Notes: generated from the sequence alone by a model not told the origin. A DNA stretch of 64,000 bases from Flavobacterium eburneipallidum (GCF_027111355.2 NZ_CP114291.2:2666001-2730000); one strand, 5' to 3'. Positions 43,220 to 52,451 are shown, counted from the first letter of the stretch. Numbers and translations: made by a program.

Positions 43220-44077
43220 TTATTTCTTTTTCGTAGTAGTCGTTTTTTTGGTAGTGGTCTTTTTTACAGGAGTTACTGTTGGCATTTTATGGATATATGG
43301 CTTATACAATCCTTCTTTTACAGCTCTGTTTTTAGCATTTTCAGATCGTACTTTCGGATCAGGATGTGAACTCATCATTCGAGTTAAAAAATCACTTTGA
43401 GTTCCTTCGCTCATTTTAGCTAAAATAGCAAAAGCTGATTCTACCGCATTGACATTATAGCCATTTTTCTTCATAAAATCATAAGCAAAATCATCTGCTT
43501 CTGATTCCTGCTTGCGACTGTGTTTACTATCAATCATAGCACTACCTATTTTTCCCAATTGGCTGTCCGTTATTGTAGCAATAGCGTTTGATTGTGAGGC
43601 TGCAGCATCAATTAAGGCTGCTTTTTGGTAAGCTGCTTTTATGGCATCTCTTGAATCGTTATTGACAACATGACCTATTTCGTGACCTATCACTACCAGC
43701 AATTCATTGTCATCCATCACGTCCATCAATCCAGTATAAACCCTAACACTTCCATCGGCTGTGGCAAAAGCATTTACTTCTTTAATCACATAAATTTTAT
43801 AATTTATAACCAAACCATTCACATTGGTATGTTTTCCAAAAATCTTGTTCAATCTAATTGTGTAGGGATCTTTTGGACCAGCAATAGTGTGCTCGGTATC
43901 CATTTTTACAACCGCTTCTTTAGATAATGCTGCTGCTTGTTCATTTGTAAAAGTCAAACCAGCATAGCCTTTTTGAACTGCACCTAACGCTTTTTCGCCA
44001 AAATTAATTTGTGCATTAACTCCCGAAAAGCCTAAAAAAGTAAATAAAACAACTAAAAATAAGGAATCTTTCTTCAT
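43220..44077 (-). CDS. M48 family metalloprotease (periplasmic)
   Basis: 285 residues. A signal peptide ends near residue 22 (LGFSGVNAQ). The zinc site is VVIGHEIGHVVNN (HExxH), with the third ligand Glu in QESEADDFAYDFM. The C-terminus is a Lys/Thr low-complexity tail (KKTTTKKTTTTKKK), which is odd for this family. M48 proteases of the LoiP/YcaL type degrade misassembled outer-membrane proteins. A single gene with its own -7 box. Confidence 0.9.
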   Translation of the reverse strand: MKKDSLFLVVLFTFLGFSGVNAQINFGEKALGAVQKGYAGLTFTNEQAAALSKEAVVKMDTEHTIAGPKDPYTIRLNKIFGKHTNVNGLVINYKIYVIKEVNAFATADGSVRVYTGLMDVMDDNELLVVIGHEIGHVVNNDSRDAIKAAYQKAALIDAAASQSNAIATITDSQLGKIGSAMIDSKHSRKQESEADDFAYDFMKKNGYNVNAVESAFAILAKMSEGTQSDFLTRMMSSHPDPKVRSENAKNRAVKEGLYKPYIHKMPTVTPVKKTTTKKTTTTKKK

Positions 44078-44102
44078 CTTTTAAATTTTAATTTATAAGC
44101 GA

Positions 44103-44110
44103 CAAAGATA
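44103..44110 (-). promoter_or_regulatory. -7 promoter element of the M48 protease gene
   Basis: Minus strand TATCTTTG matches TAnnTTTG, 26 bp before the ATG at 44077. Confidence 0.5.
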
Positions 44111-44198
44111 GTATTAAGTATAGATTTCATCCTAATCAAATGCAATTTCATCATAAAAATCAATGTTCCCAAGTTGTTAAATAAAGGTTAAACAAAAA

Positions 44199-44231
44199 TT
44201 AAACAGTTGTTTAATTTAAACAGTTGTTTAA
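44199..44231. promoter_or_regulatory. Twin palindromic operators of the efflux operon
   Basis: TTAAACAGTTGTTTAA occurs twice (44199-44214 and 44216-44231), each a perfect TTAAACA/TGTTTAA inverted repeat around GT, with 17 bp between centres. The second copy overlaps the -7 box of tetR. Size, symmetry, tandem layout and place are those of a TetR auto-regulatory operator. Confidence 0.75.
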
Positions 44232-44236
44232 TTTTG
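44229..44236 (+). promoter_or_regulatory. -7 promoter element of the tetR-tolC-hlyD-emrB operon
   Basis: TAATTTTG matches TAnnTTTG. It shares three bases with the second operator, so repressor binding would block polymerase. It predicts a leader of about 13 nt before the GTG start at 44256. Confidence 0.6.
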
Positions 44237-44255
44237 TCTCATTAAATTAAAAACA

Positions 44256-44882
44256 GTGGAAAACGATTTAAACGACAAACAAATTCAAATTCTGGAAGTA
44301 GCCGAATCACTCTTTGCAGAGAAAGGTTTTGATGGCACTTCGATTAGGGATATTTCGAAAGAAGCCAATATCAACGTAGCTATGGTTTCCTATTATTTTG
44401 GAAGCAAAGAAAAATTATTAGAATCTTTAGTCTTATATAAAACTTCTGGTCTAAAAGAATTATTAGTGAATTTGATAGATGAAAAACTGGAACCTATCGA
44501 AAAAATAAACAAGCTAATTGACCTTTATGTCAATAGACTCAACTGCAACAGAGGAATTTATCGCATTCTACATTTTGAATTAGCATCCAAAAAAAGGGTT
44601 TTGGAATTGGAATCTTTTACCGAAATAAAAAAGTCGAATTTAAGGTCTTTGGAACTGATTATCAAAGAAGGGCAAGCCAAAGGGGTTTTTAGAAAAGATG
44701 TGATTATCCCTTTGATAACGCCAACAATTCTAGGAACTTTTTTTCATTTTCAGATGAACAAACCTTTTTTTGAAGATTTATTAAACCTAAAAACCGAAGA
44801 AGCTTACACCAATTATGTGAAGACTGATTTAATAAAACACATTCAACAAACCATAAAAGCACTTTTGATATATGAACATTAA
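44256..44882 (+). CDS. TetR/AcrR family transcriptional regulator, GTG start
   Basis: 208 residues. The N-terminal TetR helix-turn-helix is clear (ILEVAESLFAEKGFDGTSIRDISKEANINVAMVSYYFGSK split over residues 12-51). The C-terminal ligand-binding part is helical. The start is GTG at 44256, because no ATG precedes the DNA-binding domain. It overlaps tolC by 11 bp and heads a four-gene efflux operon. The two palindromes upstream are its probable operators, so it should repress its own operon until an effector binds. Confidence 0.9.
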   Translation: MENDLNDKQIQILEVAESLFAEKGFDGTSIRDISKEANINVAMVSYYFGSKEKLLESLVLYKTSGLKELLVNLIDEKLEPIEKINKLIDLYVNRLNCNRGIYRILHFELASKKRVLELESFTEIKKSNLRSLELIIKEGQAKGVFRKDVIIPLITPTILGTFFHFQMNKPFFEDLLNLKTEEAYTNYVKTDLIKHIQQTIKALLIYEH

Positions 44883-46197
44883 ACAATTAATACTCTTTGG
44901 TATTTCTTTAATTGGAATAACAGTAGTATCAGCGCAGGAGAAAAAGAGTTTAACTCTCGATGAAGCCGTTCAGTTGGCTTGGACAAAAAGCTACGAAGTA
45001 AGCCTTGCCGACACCAAGGTAAACACAAAAAAATACGAGTTGCAAACGGTAAAAAACAACCAATATCCCGATTTTAAAATTTCTGGTCAATACCAGCGTT
45101 TGACAAAAGCTTCGGTAACAATAGCAAATAGTGATCCTGATGCAGCACCACTTCCCGCTCCAGAACAATTAATGTTGGCACAGGCAACGGCTAGTTTGCC
45201 TTTGTTTTCAGGATTCAAAATCCAAAATAGCATTAAATTATCGGATAATTTATACCAAGCCGAAAATGCGAATGCTGCCCAAACAAAAGAAGAAATTACA
45301 ATGCGAGTGGTGACTTATTACACCGCTTTGTACAAGGCGCAAAAAACTTTGGATTTACTAAAAGAAAATCAAAAAAGTGCCAAACAGCGTGTAACCGATT
45401 TTATCGAATTAGAAAAAAATGGCATTATTCCGAGAAATGATTTATTGAAAGCCCAATTATTGGTTTCTAAAACACAATTGTCTATTGATGAAGCGAACAA
45501 CAATCTGAATAACATTAATTTCTATTTGACGACTTTATTAAAATTAGATTCAGGCACAAAACTAGCTGTTAACGAAAGTGATTTTTTTACTTTAAAAACA
45601 GATAATGCACCCAAATCAGATGCCGTAGCATTAGAAAACAGAAAAGATTTAGAAGCTATTCATTTCCATCAAAAAGCCAGTGAAGCCAATATCAAAATAG
45701 CAAAAGCAGCCTATTACCCTTCGATTTCATTATTGGGTGGTTTTACTGCATTGGATTTAAAAGAAATTGTTACTGTGAAATATGCAATGAATTTTGGAGT
45801 AGGATTGTCATACGATTTAGGTGGAATTCTAAAAAACAAAGCACACGTAAAAGTAGCAGAAAGTCAAGCATTGGAAGTCAAAAATTCGGAAGCTATTTTA
45901 AACGACCGCATCAAAAACGAAGTTCAGAAAGCACTGGAAGATTATGATTTAGCCATCAATCAAAATGTAGTTTACAACGAAGCGGTTCAGCAAACTGCGG
46001 AAAACTTCCGAATCGTAAAAGACAAATTTGACAACGGATTATCTGACACTAATGATTTAGTTGAAGCCGATGTGGAGAATCTTTCGGCTAAAATAAACAC
46101 AGCGGTATCTAAAGCAAACATCATTCTAAAATACTACGAATTACTTTCGGCAACAGGACAAATAGCACAATCATTCAATCTTTCTAAAATACAATAA
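44872..46197 (+). CDS. TolC family outer-membrane efflux protein
   Basis: 441 residues. A signal peptide (MNIKQLILFGISLIGITVVSAQ) is followed by two outer-membrane factor repeats with long helices: SLTLDEAVQLAWTKSYEV begins the first, and AKAAYYPSISLLGGF starts the second near residue 280. It forms the exit duct of the tripartite pump with the HlyD and MFS proteins downstream. It overlaps tetR by 11 bp; hlyD starts 8 bp later. Confidence 0.92.
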   Translation: MNIKQLILFGISLIGITVVSAQEKKSLTLDEAVQLAWTKSYEVSLADTKVNTKKYELQTVKNNQYPDFKISGQYQRLTKASVTIANSDPDAAPLPAPEQLMLAQATASLPLFSGFKIQNSIKLSDNLYQAENANAAQTKEEITMRVVTYYTALYKAQKTLDLLKENQKSAKQRVTDFIELEKNGIIPRNDLLKAQLLVSKTQLSIDEANNNLNNINFYLTTLLKLDSGTKLAVNESDFFTLKTDNAPKSDAVALENRKDLEAIHFHQKASEANIKIAKAAYYPSISLLGGFTALDLKEIVTVKYAMNFGVGLSYDLGGILKNKAHVKVAESQALEVKNSEAILNDRIKNEVQKALEDYDLAINQNVVYNEAVQQTAENFRIVKDKFDNGLSDTNDLVEADVENLSAKINTAVSKANIILKYYELLSATGQIAQSFNLSKIQ

Positions 46198-46205
46198 TAG
46201 CCACC

Positions 46206-47285
46206 ATGGAAAAGAAAAAAACAAATACCAAATTCATCATCATAATCACAGTCCTAGTTTTAGTACTGGGAACATACGGAGTTTCAAAATACATCCACTC
46301 TATTTCTCACGAAGAAACGGATGATGCTCAAATAGAGAAAAAAATGAACCCGATTATTCCGAGAGTTGCAGGATATATCAGCAAGGTTTATGTAAAAGAC
46401 AATGATTTTGTAAAAAAAGGAGATACTTTATTCACTATTGACCAAAGAGATTTTCAATTGAAAATTGATGAAGCCAATGCTGCTTTATTGGGAGCAGAAA
46501 GTCAATTTGAAGCTGCAAAAGCCGATATTGGAAGTGCTTATGCAAACATTTCTGTTTCGGATGCCAATGTAAAATCAGCAGGTAGTTCTATCGAAAGTGC
46601 TAAAATCAGATTGAGACAAATTACCAGCGATTACAACCGTTACAATAATTTGTACAAAACACATACGATCACTAAACAACAATACGAACAAGCTTTGGCT
46701 GCAAAAGAAGAAGCCGAAAGTCAAGTTCGCGTTTTGGAACAACAACAAAGAGCGAGTTCGTATCAAAAATCGGTAATTCAATCGAAATCTAAAGTTTCTG
46801 ACAAACAAACGGAAGTCGCTGCTGCCAATATCAAAAAAGCGAAATCATTATTAGACGTTGCAAAATTAAACCTTACTTACACTGTAGTTACAGCCGCTAT
46901 TGACGGTCAGGTTTCTAAAGTGGATATTCAACCAGGACAATTGGTCCAAGCAGGTCAATCCTTGTTTTACATCATCAATAATAATGAAGCTTGGGTGGTA
47001 GCGAATTTCAAAGAAACGCAATTGGACAAAATGATTGTGGGTCAAAAAGTAAGTTTGCAAGTAGATGCTTATCCTGATTATGAATTTAAAGGAACACTTA
47101 CTTCTTTTTCTCCGGCAACTGGTTCACGTTTTTCTTTGTTACCACCAGATAACGCTACTGGAAACTTCGTGAAAACGATTCAAAGATTACCCGTAAAAAT
47201 TAGTTTAGACCCAACAAATGATGCTGAAAAAGTAAAATTATTGCGCCCAGGAATGAACGTTGAAGTAGATGTACATTTGAAGTAG
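46206..47285 (+). CDS. HlyD/EmrA family membrane fusion protein
   Basis: 359 residues. One N-terminal membrane helix (FIIIITVLVLVLGTYGVSKY) is followed by a split biotinyl-lipoyl domain (IIPRVAGYISKVYVKDNDFVKKGDTLF and GQVSKVDIQPGQLVQAGQSLF, in separate halves), a coiled-coil hairpin at about 90-200 and a C-terminal beta-barrel domain. The EmrA type links the MFS pump to TolC across the periplasm. A repeat-containing gap of 103 bp precedes the MFS gene. Confidence 0.92.
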   Translation: MEKKKTNTKFIIIITVLVLVLGTYGVSKYIHSISHEETDDAQIEKKMNPIIPRVAGYISKVYVKDNDFVKKGDTLFTIDQRDFQLKIDEANAALLGAESQFEAAKADIGSAYANISVSDANVKSAGSSIESAKIRLRQITSDYNRYNNLYKTHTITKQQYEQALAAKEEAESQVRVLEQQQRASSYQKSVIQSKSKVSDKQTEVAAANIKKAKSLLDVAKLNLTYTVVTAAIDGQVSKVDIQPGQLVQAGQSLFYIINNNEAWVVANFKETQLDKMIVGQKVSLQVDAYPDYEFKGTLTSFSPATGSRFSLLPPDNATGNFVKTIQRLPVKISLDPTNDAEKVKLLRPGMNVEVDVHLK

Positions 47286-47298
47286 ACTGCAAACTGTT

Positions 47299-47371
47299 CA
47301 GTGATTAGTGAATAGCTTTTAGTAATTAGCCCTTAATTAAGCTAATCACTCTTTACTAATCACTAATTACT
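47299..47371. repeat. Inverted repeat of AGTGATTAGT words inside the efflux operon
   Basis: AGTGATTAGT (47300-47309) pairs with ACTAATCACT (47355-47364), with an inner TTAGC/GCTAA pair around CTTAATTAAG. It lies between hlyD and the MFS gene. There is no T-run, so read-through is likely, but it could set relative expression or RNA stability. Confidence 0.55.
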
Positions 47372-47388
47372 AAATTAAATTTTATAAA

Positions 47389-48978
47389 ATGACAAAAGTA
47401 CAAGCAGCAGACGACGATTTAGTAGAATACGGATTCAGACGTGTCATTATTACGATTACGGCGGTACTTTGTGCGCTATTAGAAATCGTTGATACGACCA
47501 TTGTAAACGTAGCTTTGACAGATATGCGAGGCAGCCTTGGTGCGACCTTAACCGATGTGGCTTGGGTAATTACCGCTTACGCCATTGCGAATGTTATTGT
47601 AATTCCAATGACGAGCTGGTTATCGCAACAATTTGGAAGACGTAATTACTTTGTAGCCTCGATTATTCTTTTTACGGTATGTTCCTTTTTGTGTGGAAAT
47701 GCCAGTAATATATGGGAATTAGTAGCCTTTCGATTCGTTCAGGGTATTGGTGGTGGTGCTTTATTGGTAACCGCTCAAACCATTATCACAGAAAGTTATC
47801 CAGTAGCCAAACGTGGAATGGCACAAGCTATCTACGGAATGGGTGTAATTGTAGGACCAACATTAGGGCCGCCATTAGGAGGTTATTTGGTCGATCATTA
47901 TTCTTGGCCTTATATTTTTTACATCAATATTCCGTTGGGAATTATTGCTACTATTTTAGCTATTTCTTTCGTAAGAAGTCCAAAATATGGCGAAAAACTA
48001 AAAGCCAATCAGGTCGATTGGTGGGGAATTGTATTATTGGCAACCTTCATTGGTTCGTTACAATTTGTTTTAGAACACGGACAACAAGACGATTGGTTTA
48101 ACGACAATCTGATTACGGGTTTAAGTGTGGCAAGTATCTTCGGTCTAATTCTTTTCATCTGGAGAGAACTTACGTATAAACATCCGATTGTCAATTTAAG
48201 TGTTTTAAAAGACGGAAATCTCCGAATCGGAACTGTTATGTGTTTCATTCTTGGTTTCGGATTGTATGGTTCTACATTGATTATCCCAATTTACACGCAA
48301 TCTGTTTTAGGTTGGACGGCGACAGATGCGGGATTATTACTAATTCCAGGTTCGATAACAACCGCTTTGATGATGCCAATAGTAGGAAATCTGATTCAAA
48401 AAGGAGTGCCGCAAGGTTATATGGTAGGTGTTGGATTTTTAATCTTTTTCTTCTTTACCCTGATTATGCACAATAATATGACTCCCGATACTGGAACAGA
48501 ACATTTATTTTGGCCGTTGATTTTAAGAGGAATCGGATTGGGATTGCTTTTTGTACCCATAACCACGCTCTCTCTTTCGACCTTAAAAGGAAAACATATT
48601 GGAGAAGGTGCGGCTTTTACAGGAATGATGCGCCAATTGGGAGGTTCGTTTGGTATTGCTATCATTACCACATTCATCACCCGCTGGAGTCAGGAACACC
48701 GAGTAAATCTGGTTTCCTATTTAGACCCAAGCAAATACGAAGTACAACAGCGCATTGTTGCCTTGCAAAGAGGTTTTATGTCAAAAGGTTTTAGCAGTAA
48801 CGAATCCTTGCAAAAAGCCTATCAAGTGTTGGATTATTCAGTGCAAAAACAAAGTACGGTACTGGCTTATATGGATATTTTTCTTTATTTAGGAATTTTG
48901 TTTTTATTATGTATTCCAATTATTCTTTTCATTAAAAGAGGGAAAAACAAAATCAACCCTGCTGATGCGATGCATTAA
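47389..48978 (+). CDS. DHA2 family MFS multidrug efflux permease (EmrB-like)
   Basis: 529 residues with about 14 membrane segments. Drug:H+ antiporter motifs include LEIVDTTIVNVAL in helix 1, WVITAYAIANVIVIPMTSWL, GRRNYF between helices 2 and 3, FRFVQGIGGGALL and the motif C-like GVIVGPTLGPPLGG. With the HlyD and TolC proteins it completes an EmrAB-TolC-type pump. It is the last gene of the tetR operon, followed by a strong hairpin terminator. Confidence 0.93.
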   Translation: MTKVQAADDDLVEYGFRRVIITITAVLCALLEIVDTTIVNVALTDMRGSLGATLTDVAWVITAYAIANVIVIPMTSWLSQQFGRRNYFVASIILFTVCSFLCGNASNIWELVAFRFVQGIGGGALLVTAQTIITESYPVAKRGMAQAIYGMGVIVGPTLGPPLGGYLVDHYSWPYIFYINIPLGIIATILAISFVRSPKYGEKLKANQVDWWGIVLLATFIGSLQFVLEHGQQDDWFNDNLITGLSVASIFGLILFIWRELTYKHPIVNLSVLKDGNLRIGTVMCFILGFGLYGSTLIIPIYTQSVLGWTATDAGLLLIPGSITTALMMPIVGNLIQKGVPQGYMVGVGFLIFFFFTLIMHNNMTPDTGTEHLFWPLILRGIGLGLLFVPITTLSLSTLKGKHIGEGAAFTGMMRQLGGSFGIAIITTFITRWSQEHRVNLVSYLDPSKYEVQQRIVALQRGFMSKGFSSNESLQKAYQVLDYSVQKQSTVLAYMDIFLYLGILFLLCIPIILFIKRGKNKINPADAMH

Positions 48979-48998
48979 GATTTTTGTAAAAACTAAAA

Positions 48999-49050
48999 CC
49001 GCAGATTCGCAGATTATTAATTTTAAATCTGCGAATCTGCGGTGTTTTTT
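48999..49050 (+). terminator. Repeat-derived terminator (CCGCAGATTCGCAGATT palindrome)
   Basis: A perfect 17-bp stem (48999-49015 with 49026-49042) around a 10-nt loop is followed by a T-run. It ends the efflux operon just before the convergent yaaA. The same stem sequence recurs at 56017-56034/56109-56126, so a repeat element has been placed as a terminator. Confidence 0.85.
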
Positions 49051-49052
49051 AT

Positions 49053-49811
49053 CTATCTTGTAAAAACCAACTGATTCCCTTCAGATAAATTCGCATCAAA
49101 TTGATAGCCTTCATAATTGAACCCTTTCAAATCATCAATGGTTTCGGCATTGGTATCAATGATGTAACGCACCATCAATCCTCTCGCCTTCTTGGCAAAG
49201 AAACTGATTATCTTTAATTTTCCGTCTTTATAATCCTTGAATTCTGGAGTGATAACAGGAACTTTCAAGGCTTTTACATCCACAGCCGAGAAATATTCGT
49301 TGCTCGCCAAATTCACGAATAACTCCCCTTTTTGAAGTTCTTTATTTAAGGCTTTCGCAATAATAGGTTTCCAAAAATCGTATAAGTTTTTGCTTTCGCC
49401 AATGGGTAATTTGGTTCCCATTTCCAAACGATAGGCTTGCATTAAATCCAATGGTTTCAGGAGTCCGTACAAACCCGATAAGATTCGCAAACGGTCTTGT
49501 AAATCGTCCAGTTTTTCTATTGGAATCGAATAGGCATCCAATCCCGTGTAAACATCACCATCAAAAGCAAAAACCGCTTGACGTGCATTTTCAGGAGTGA
49601 AAGGTGTTTTCCAATCTTTGTTGCGCTGCCAATTCAAATCAGCCAGTTTGTCTGAAATATCCATTAATTCTGAAAGTTCCTTTGGGGATTTTTGTTTCAA
49701 CACTTTATGCACTTGTCGGGATTCTTTTAGGAACAAAGATTCCGAAAAGTTTGGCGTTGGCAAAGCTTTTTCAAAATTTAACGATTTGGCTGGCGATATA
49801 ACGATTTTCAT
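49053..49811 (-). CDS. yaaA: Peroxide stress protein YaaA (DUF328)
   Basis: 252 residues. The N-terminus MKIVISPAKSLNFE is diagnostic, with later motifs AVFAFDGDVYTGLDAYS, LSGLYGLLKPLDLMQAYRLEMG, NLASNEYFSAVD and KKARGLMVRYII. In E. coli the protein lowers free iron and protects DNA during peroxide stress. A single gene, full length. Confidence 0.94.
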   Translation of the reverse strand: MKIVISPAKSLNFEKALPTPNFSESLFLKESRQVHKVLKQKSPKELSELMDISDKLADLNWQRNKDWKTPFTPENARQAVFAFDGDVYTGLDAYSIPIEKLDDLQDRLRILSGLYGLLKPLDLMQAYRLEMGTKLPIGESKNLYDFWKPIIAKALNKELQKGELFVNLASNEYFSAVDVKALKVPVITPEFKDYKDGKLKIISFFAKKARGLMVRYIIDTNAETIDDLKGFNYEGYQFDANLSEGNQLVFTR

Positions 49812-49898
49812 AATTATGGTTCTTGTTTGAAAGTTTCAAAAGTACAAATTGAAAAACCGAAAACGAAAATTGTAATAGAATTTATTTGCCTATTTTTC

Positions 49899-50018
49899 AG
49901 CCACAGATTTTAACGGATAAAACAGATTCACACCGATAGAAAATCCGTTTTAATCCGACAAAATCTGCGTCATCTGCGTGCCAATTTTTTACCACAAATT
50001 TCACAAATTAGCACAAAT
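49899..50018. repeat. Interspersed palindromic repeat (CACAGATT/AATCTGCG family)
   Basis: CAGATTTTAACGGAT near 49904-49918 pairs imperfectly with ATCCGACAAAATCTG near 49953-49967, and the right half matches the element at 51360-51403. A further imperfect run of CACAAAT words follows. It occupies the divergent gap between yaaA and the ABC gene (49812-50070); nothing else is seen there. Confidence 0.6.
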
Positions 50019-50070
50019 TATTTTTTAGTTTTACCAAAAGAATACACTACTTTCAAACATCCCTTTTACA

Positions 50071-51300
50071 ATGAACAACAAACCCCTTTGGAATATCCTT
50101 TTATCCGATCTTGTCAATAAAAACCAATTTATAGAAACCGTACTTTCTGGAAAAAGCACTGGCAAATTAGCAATATACAACAACTTAAAAGGCATTCTTT
50201 TTTCAGACATTACCATTCAGAAATTCATAGAAAAAGAAGAACAATACGAAACGCTCGAAACTACTTCTAACCGAAGATTACGTAGCTTTTCATCAGGCGA
50301 ACAAAAGAAAGAATTCCTAAAATACTGCCTGAATCAAAATCCAGATTACATTATTTTAGACAATCCTTTTGATCATTTAGACCAGGCTTCTCGAAAAGTT
50401 TTAACTAAATCTATAGAAGAATTATCAAACTCTTTAGGGCTTATCCAATTGGTCAACCGTTCCGAAGATTTGTTATATTTTATAGAAAACAAAGCACAAA
50501 TAATGGATGATACTTTTGATTTAAAACCAATTGAAAGTTCTACAAACAATACTAAAAGAATCCAACCAGAGGGAATTCCGAAACCAGTACATTCTTTTGA
50601 GAATAAAGAAAATGTGCTTATAAAATTAGATGGTGTTTCGGTAAGTTATGAAGAAAGACCTATTATAAATTCTATTTTCTGGACGATTAAGCAAGGAGAG
50701 TTTTGGCAGTTAGTTGGTCCAAATGGTTCTGGTAAAAGCACCATTTTATCAATGATTACGGGAGAAAATCCAAAAGGATACGGACAGGAATTATACCTCT
50801 TCGGAAAGAAAAAAGGAAGCGGAGAAAGCGTTTGGGACATCAAGAAAAACATCGGGATTTTCTCCACTTCGATGACGCATTTATTCAAACGAAACCACAC
50901 TTTGGAACAAATGATTCTGTCGGGATTTTTCGATTCCATTGGATTATACACACAGCCTACAATCCTGCAAAAACAAATTGCAGACCAATGGCTATCGGCA
51001 ATTCAAATCAGTCATTTGCGAAATAAAAATTTTAACCAACTTTCGTTGGGATTGCAAAGAGTGGCGCTCATTGTTCGTGCTGTTATCAAACATCCACCTT
51101 TAATAATTCTCGACGAACCTTTGGAAGGTCTTGATGATAACAATTCGGCTTTGGTCATTGACCTGATCAACATCCTGCTTCAGGAAACCAATATGACGAT
51201 TATCTATGTTTCACATAGAATAGAACCGAGACTAAAACCGACTTCTGTTTTTGAATTGATTCCTTCGGAGACGGGTTCTGTTGGGAGAATTAAATATTAG
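50071..51300 (+). CDS. Tandem ABC ATPase (ModF-like) with degenerate N-terminal half
   Basis: 409 residues with two nucleotide-binding halves and no membrane segment. The N-terminal half has a signature-like FSSGEQKK and a Walker B YIILDNPFDHLD, but no Walker A, and the catalytic Glu is Asn. The C-terminal half has a full Walker A (LVGPNGSGKSTIL) and Walker B (LIILDEPLEGLD), but its signature reads LSLGLQR. Only one composite site (C-half Walker A with N-half signature) looks able to hydrolyse ATP. It resembles ModF/PhrA-type soluble ABC proteins of unknown role. No permease is adjacent. Confidence 0.85.
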   Translation: MNNKPLWNILLSDLVNKNQFIETVLSGKSTGKLAIYNNLKGILFSDITIQKFIEKEEQYETLETTSNRRLRSFSSGEQKKEFLKYCLNQNPDYIILDNPFDHLDQASRKVLTKSIEELSNSLGLIQLVNRSEDLLYFIENKAQIMDDTFDLKPIESSTNNTKRIQPEGIPKPVHSFENKENVLIKLDGVSVSYEERPIINSIFWTIKQGEFWQLVGPNGSGKSTILSMITGENPKGYGQELYLFGKKKGSGESVWDIKKNIGIFSTSMTHLFKRNHTLEQMILSGFFDSIGLYTQPTILQKQIADQWLSAIQISHLRNKNFNQLSLGLQRVALIVRAVIKHPPLIILDEPLEGLDDNNSALVIDLINILLQETNMTIIYVSHRIEPRLKPTSVFELIPSETGSVGRIKY

Positions 51301-51314
51301 AAATAAACTAAAAA

Positions 51315-51342
51315 AAGCCTTCTCGATAATCCAAGAAGGCTT
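51315..51342 (-). terminator. Intrinsic terminator for the rluD operon
   Basis: AAGCCTTCT and AGAAGGCTT form a 9-bp stem. The T-run is on the minus strand, so it ends the PASTA-rluD transcript; in the plus direction it is weaker. Confidence 0.7.
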
Positions 51343-51359
51343 CCCTATTTTATATCAAA

Positions 51360-51403
51360 AAAAAATCCGTTTTTATCCGTTAAAATCAGCGTCATCCGTG
51401 TGC
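51360..51403. repeat. Half-copy of the palindromic repeat family
   Basis: This segment (AAAATCCGTTTTTATCCGTT onward to GTCATCCGTGTGC) is closely similar to the right half of the 49899 element. It lies between the terminator and the end of rluD. Confidence 0.6.
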
Positions 51404-51410
51404 TAACTTT

Positions 51411-52451
51411 TTATTCCTCTTCGTTAGCATGCGTTTTCGAATACCCTCTCCATTTCTCCAAACAATCCTGAAAATCCTGTGGCAATTCGGTATCAAAACG
51501 CATATATTCTCCCGTATTTGGATGAATAAAACCAAGGGTTTTAGCGTGCAAAGCCTGACGTGGCAAAGCCTTGAAACAGTTTTCTATAAATTGTTTGTAT
51601 TTGGTAAACGTTGTTCCTTTCAAAATCAGATGACCACCATAGCGTTCGTCATTAAAAAGCGGATGACCGATGTGTTTCATGTGAACCCGAATCTGATGCG
51701 TTCTTCCCGTTTCCAGAATACAAGAAATCAAAGTCACATAACCAAAACGTTCTAATACTTTGTAATGTGTCACGGCAGGTTTTCCAATTTCAGGATCGGC
51801 AAAAACTGCCATTTGCATACGGTCTTTTAGGTGGCGGGCAATGTTGCCTTCAATCGTTCCTTCATCTTCAATTACATTTCCCCAGACTAAAGCAATGTAT
51901 TCTCTTTCGGTAGTTTTAGCTTCAAATTGCTTGGCAAGATGCGTCATAGCCGCTTCTGTTTTAGCAATAACCAAAAGTCCAGAAGTATCTTTATCAATAC
52001 GATGAACCAGTCCCGGACGCTCACTACTGTTCATTGGCAGATTCTCAAAATGATACGCCAAAGCATTCACCAAAGTTCCCGTATAATTTCCGTGACCCGG
52101 ATGAACCACAAAATCAGGCGGTTTGTTTACCAGCAACAGTGCATCGTCTTCATAGACAATATCCAACGGAATATTTTCAGGATCTACCCTATTTTCAAAC
52201 GGCGGATGCGACAACATAATGCGTATCACATCAAAAGGTTTTACTTTATAATTCGATTTTACGGGAATATCATTCACATAAATATCGCCGGCAGTTGCGG
52301 CATTTTGGATTTTATTTCGAGTCGCATTTGGAATCATGTTCATCAAATACTTGTCGATCCTCAAAAACTCTTGTCCTTTGGGAACGTCAAATCGATAATG
52401 TTCAAATAATTCGTCCTCTAAATCCTCGGTAGTTTCGTTATTATTGTTCAT
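51411..52451 (-). CDS. 23S rRNA pseudouridine synthase, RluD-like
   Basis: 346 residues. An S4 RNA-binding domain at about 25-90 (LRIDKYLMNMIPNATRNKIQ) precedes a catalytic domain with the Asp in LVHRIDKDTSGLLVIAKT. Later motifs are ETGRTHQIRVHMKHIGHPL and RQALHAKTLGF. The RluA/RluD family modifies U1911, 1915 and 1917 of 23S rRNA; the exact site is inferred. Its start overlaps the upstream PASTA gene by 11 bp. Confidence 0.9.
   Translation of the reverse strand: MNNNNETTEDLEDELFEHYRFDVPKGQEFLRIDKYLMNMIPNATRNKIQNAATAGDIYVNDIPVKSNYKVKPFDVIRIMLSHPPFENRVDPENIPLDIVYEDDALLLVNKPPDFVVHPGHGNYTGTLVNALAYHFENLPMNSSERPGLVHRIDKDTSGLLVIAKTEAAMTHLAKQFEAKTTEREYIALVWGNVIEDEGTIEGNIARHLKDRMQMAVFADPEIGKPAVTHYKVLERFGYVTLISCILETGRTHQIRVHMKHIGHPLFNDERYGGHLILKGTTFTKYKQFIENCFKALPRQALHAKTLGFIHPNTGEYMRFDTELPQDFQDCLEKWRGYSKTHANEEE

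Noticed and set aside
48009..48794. Several 80-90 codon frames inside the MFS permease gene
   Set aside because: These are alternate-frame readings of a well-supported membrane protein, with no start context or domains.
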